Below are positions 60,870-64,000 of a stretch of 64,000 nt of DNA, in pieces; the stretch's first letter is position 1, and each line of letters opens with the position of its first letter. The notes under the pieces were generated by a model, which made no database searches, was not told the DNA's origin, and saw only the letters and a list, made by a program, of their open reading frames with translations. A program made the position numbers and the translations under genes. The stretch is taken from positions 33,276,869 through 33,340,868 of the forward strand of contig CM023533.1 of assembly GCA_013350335.1 (NCBI GenBank), given 5' to 3'. The DNA comes from Chimonanthus salicifolius. Taxonomy: Eukaryota > Streptophyta > Magnoliopsida > Laurales > Calycanthaceae.

Positions 60870-61850
60870 TATCATTTGCCTCATTTGTAATAGAGCTTGT
60901 AGTTGTTTGTGATGAGATAGTGGAACTTATGATTTCTTCAATGAAGAGAACATGTACTCTGATTTGGGCACTGCTGAACATCATTTATTCAAGAAATTTG
61001 ATAGAGATATTATTATTTTTGGTAAAAATAAATAAATACAAAGACAAATTTAGTGTTTTTGCTATCAAAACACCGATGATTCTGTCAATTTCCTTTATTC
61101 TCTTTATTCTCATTCACTAAGTAAATAAGCATATCCCAATGGTCACAAATTGCATTTGGGGTGAGGGTAGATTAAGGTGAAGTCCTCTATAATTTAAAGC
61201 CTTTGTAAAACATTAACTTTATTGCTTAAACATCCTATATCTAATGGCTGTGATACTTCTATAATTTAGAAATTTCTAAAATAATAAATTCTATTGGTCA
61301 AACAAGAAAAATACTCGAATATTCTTCTTTTACATCTAGTAGCTAATATGTACCTAGAATTTAGGTCTCTTCTAGAACATTCTGTACTCCTTTAAATTAA
61401 ATTCTTCTGCATCCTTCTACCATACTATTTCCATTGAATTTACTCAATGAATTTTTATAAACGTCCACACAACTCTATAGAACTCTATTATGTTCAAGCC
61501 CTTTGAAGATGCCTTATGGTTTTTCATGAACATTCTTAATTAGTCTTTAATCTTCTTGCATCTATCTTATTACTCGTTTGTTCACAAAAGCCTATTTGGA
61601 CAAGATATCCAATCAAATTGATCATGGTTATGCATTGAGTAGGCCATGCTAGATGTGTAAGCACGGCATTCTCCCTTAGACTACAAATGACCTCTCTCTT
61701 TTTTCTTTTTTAAGTTTTGTTTAACTCACTCTAAGTTATACTTCAATATTCTAACATTGTTGAATCTTCTTTCTGATGAAAGTCTTTTTCCACGAAAAGT
61801 CTCTGTAGACAAAATAGCCTCACCCTATTTCTTATACGACAAACAGACCC
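60870..61850. other. MYB downstream region, nothing recognised
   Basis: The 3' flank of the MYB gene has T-rich tracts. No further exon, RNA or bounded repeat is seen. Confidence 0.45.
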
Positions 61851-61854
61851 CCTG

Positions 61855-62627
61855 TGTGGATATTGACGTGCAGGATGTGACAGTTGTCTCCGTTTAAACA
61901 TATGAATTTCTTTTGACTTTCTTAAAACGTGACAATTGTCTCATTTTCGTCTGGAGAATATCCCTCCTCCCCACCCTTTCTCTTTTTCTCACTAGAAATG
62001 TTTTCATGTAAATTGTTAGCATCTTTATAGGATGCACTATAGATTCAAATTCACATATGAGGATAGAAAGTTAGCATTTTTGTAAGATGCACTATAGATT
62101 CAAATTCACATATGAGGATAGAAAGTCTCTATGGTTAAAGATGAAGCAACTTCCCTTTTTTGGGTGATGATTAACTTGTGAATTAGTCACATCATGGTAT
62201 ATTTGCATTATCTAAGGGTGTGTATACATTCATATAAGGTGTAAGATTTTTAAAGAAAATATTTTGGAGCTCAAATTCTTGTAAGTCATATCAACCCGTG
62301 TGCATAATGACGTGCAAATGATGACAGTTGTCTCCGTTTAAACATGTAAATATTTTAGTCTTTCTTAGATTGTGACAATTGTCCCCTTTTTGTATGGAGA
62401 ATATTTCTCTTACCCTCCCTTTCTCTTCTTCTCGCGAGAAATGTTTCCGTGTAAATTGTGAGCATCTTTATAGGGCCCACAATAAATTCAAATTGACATA
62501 TGATGATAGAAATCCCCTCCACTTATCCTTTATGAGTGATGATTGAGCATGTGAATTAGTCACATCATGTACATTTCCATTATATAAGAGTGTGTATGTA
62601 TTCATATAAGGTGCAAAATTTTTAAAG

Positions 62628-62680
<53 letters not shown>

Positions 62681-63020
62681 AAGCTCAAATCTAATATAAA
62701 TATTGGATACTTGATTAATCGATACTTTGGACTTCAAAAAAAAAATTAAAAATTCTTGTTTCTTATGGGTCATACCGACCTATGTGCATATTGACGTACA
62801 GACTGTGACAGTTGTCTCCGTTTAAACATGTGAATATTTTTTGTCCTTTTTCATACTATAACGATTGTCTCCGTTTAAATATATGAATATTTTGTCCTTT
62901 TCAGACTGTAACGATTGTCTTCTTTTGGTATTGAGAATATCCTCATCCCATCCCTTTCTCTTTTCGATAAATGTTTTTCTAGTAAATTATGAGCATCTTT
63001 ATAGAGCCCATGATATATGA
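61855..63020 (+). repeat. Tandem repeat, three copies of about 440-490 bp
   Basis: Units starting near 61855, 62295 and 62780 share GTGACAGTTGTCTCCGTTTA, a TGTGACAATTGTC-type second phrase and GAGCATCTTTATAG-like ends. In the first unit a 55-bp stretch with GATGCACTATAGATTCAAAT is duplicated (about 62030-62127). An (AT)n run at 62631-62679 sits between units 2 and 3. No coding capacity is seen. Confidence 0.7.
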
Positions 63021-63555
63021 GATAATTAGTTCCTCCACAAATTAAGGATAAGGCAAGCCACTCCCATCACCCATCCTCCTCACCAACCACTTAGCCTCAA
63101 CCAAAATTCAATCCACCAGGTCCAACACATTCATCCATGATCCTACAATCTTCACACACCTAATAGCTTGACCCACCGTCTTATGGACCAGAGTATGGGA
63201 GCCCAATTATACCACAGTAGGGGCAACCTATCAAGAGCAACTTGAGCTATCCATATAAGGCACTGTTGAAAGGGCCATGGACCGAAAGGTGCAACTAGGC
63301 CTTGAGAACTTTTATTGAATACCCACGATCACCTTAACCCTAGATTCAAATTGTCATAATACAAGGGTGAAGGTGATCTCAGACCTCATTTGATATCCCT
63401 TTGTTATGATGGTGTAGAAGTCATGCATTGCCACCACATATTGATTTACCTCTTTCCCAAAAGCATGGAGGAAGATGCTTTCATCACTCCTTTGAGGACT
63501 TAATAAAAAATTCTAGGGCAATTAATATGATTGAAAATGTGATTAGATGGTCTTA
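63020..63555. other. Intergenic, nothing recognised
   Basis: Slightly GC-richer DNA with phrases such as CTCCTCACCAACCACTTAGC, but no open frame of recognisable family. It might be decayed retroelement coding sequence. Confidence 0.35.
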
Positions 63556-63559
63556 TCTA

Positions 63560-63895
63560 TGTTAGTAAAAGTTTCATATTGTCAGTGAACTTTTGGATTT
63601 TAGGTTTATAAGTAAATTGACATATTTTCTTTCAAGTTGGTTTTTAAGGATGAGTTCTATTCATGTGTTTTATCATGGTACCAAAGTAAGGGTACCACAG
63701 GGATGGGTCGAGTTTATAACCCTAACCTTGCGTCGACAGGGAGAGTCAAGTGTCACTAGCCCTGATGCTGAGGAAAAGTGTTGGCAAAAGTCCCACATCG
63801 CTGATGGACCTTTAAGCCTTGAGGTTTATAAATATATGGGCACCCTCTCCTTTCAAGCAGATTTTTAAAGATAAGTTTTACTTGTGTGTTTTATC
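63560..63895 (+). mobile_element. TRIM (small LTR retrotransposon), copy 2
   Basis: The 5' LTR (63560 to about 63674) begins TGTTAGTAAAAGTTTC and ends TTTTATCA. It is followed at once by TGGTACCAAAG, resembling the initiator-Met tRNA primer site. The interior of about 100 bp ends in a purine run GAGGAAAAG. The 3' LTR (63779 to about 63895) begins TGTTGGCAAAAGTCCCACAT. Both LTRs share TTTATAAAT/TTTATAAGT and TTTCAAG...TTTTTAA. There is no coding region, as expected for TRIMs. It is the same family as 31735-32030. Confidence 0.7.
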
Positions 63896-64000
63896 CGTTT
63901 CTACGAAAAATAGAACTTAATAAGACTATCTTTGAGTTTATATAGCATTGGAGGGCAGTAGCAGCCCTTCACGATTAACCATTCCTAAGCATGAGGAGAT

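Overview
The window is nuclear DNA of a flowering plant, very probably not a grass. It is AT-rich, has plant gene families with plant exon structures (CAMTA, ATL RING-H2, BDA1-type ankyrin/PGG, subgroup 7 R2R3-MYB), and is full of plant transposon debris: SINEs, Stowaway, hAT, Mutator-like and Harbinger elements, TRIMs and LINE tails. The species cannot be named from the sequence.

Layout. 1-5.8 kb: 5' part of a CAMTA transcription factor gene on the minus strand, entering from the left edge. Its first intron holds a LINE tail and a SINE, and a decayed polyprotein-like remnant lies beyond the last recognisable exon. 6.0-20.7 kb: no host gene. This stretch holds a 1.5 kb foldback element, Mutator-like MITEs, a Stowaway MITE, a hAT derivative, a long-hairpin element and a Harbinger remnant. 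21.2-28.9 kb: a duplicated block with an intact ATL42-like RING-H2 gene (plus strand) and an 81-bp fragment of the ankyrin gene. 31.7-34.6 kb: ankyrin/PGG membrane-protein gene (minus), with a one-base frameshift and a GC splice donor, and a TRIM at its 3' end. 37.4-40.3 kb: two foldback elements side by side. 40.3-47.9 kb: inverted partner of the left block, with the second intact ATL42-like gene (minus). 49.8-56.1 kb: Stowaway, a hAT with a decayed dimerisation domain, a LINE tail and a SINE. 57.8-60.9 kb: R2R3-MYB gene of the flavonol subgroup 7 type, with a frameshift in its last exon. 61.8-64.0 kb: tandem repeats and a TRIM.

The most striking structure is the relation of the left block to the right one. 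Read on one strand, the left order is A-C-B and the right order is B-A-(6.7 kb)-C. The left block is therefore an inverted and circularly permuted copy of the right locus. Its novel C/B joint has a 7-bp microhomology. This is the pattern expected if a DNA circle made from the right locus was re-integrated. It gave the plant a second ATL42-like gene, with 11 differences in 420 residues by reading.

The second notable structure is a family of foldback elements. Their arms are arrays of a perfect 16-bp palindrome, and two full copies have perfect 8-bp target duplications. Their hairpin core recurs in a neighbouring element with different ends.

The genes are not an operon and do not form one pathway. 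CAMTA, ATL and BDA1-like proteins are families linked to calcium and defence signalling, and the MYB to flavonol synthesis, but their proximity here carries no evident functional meaning.
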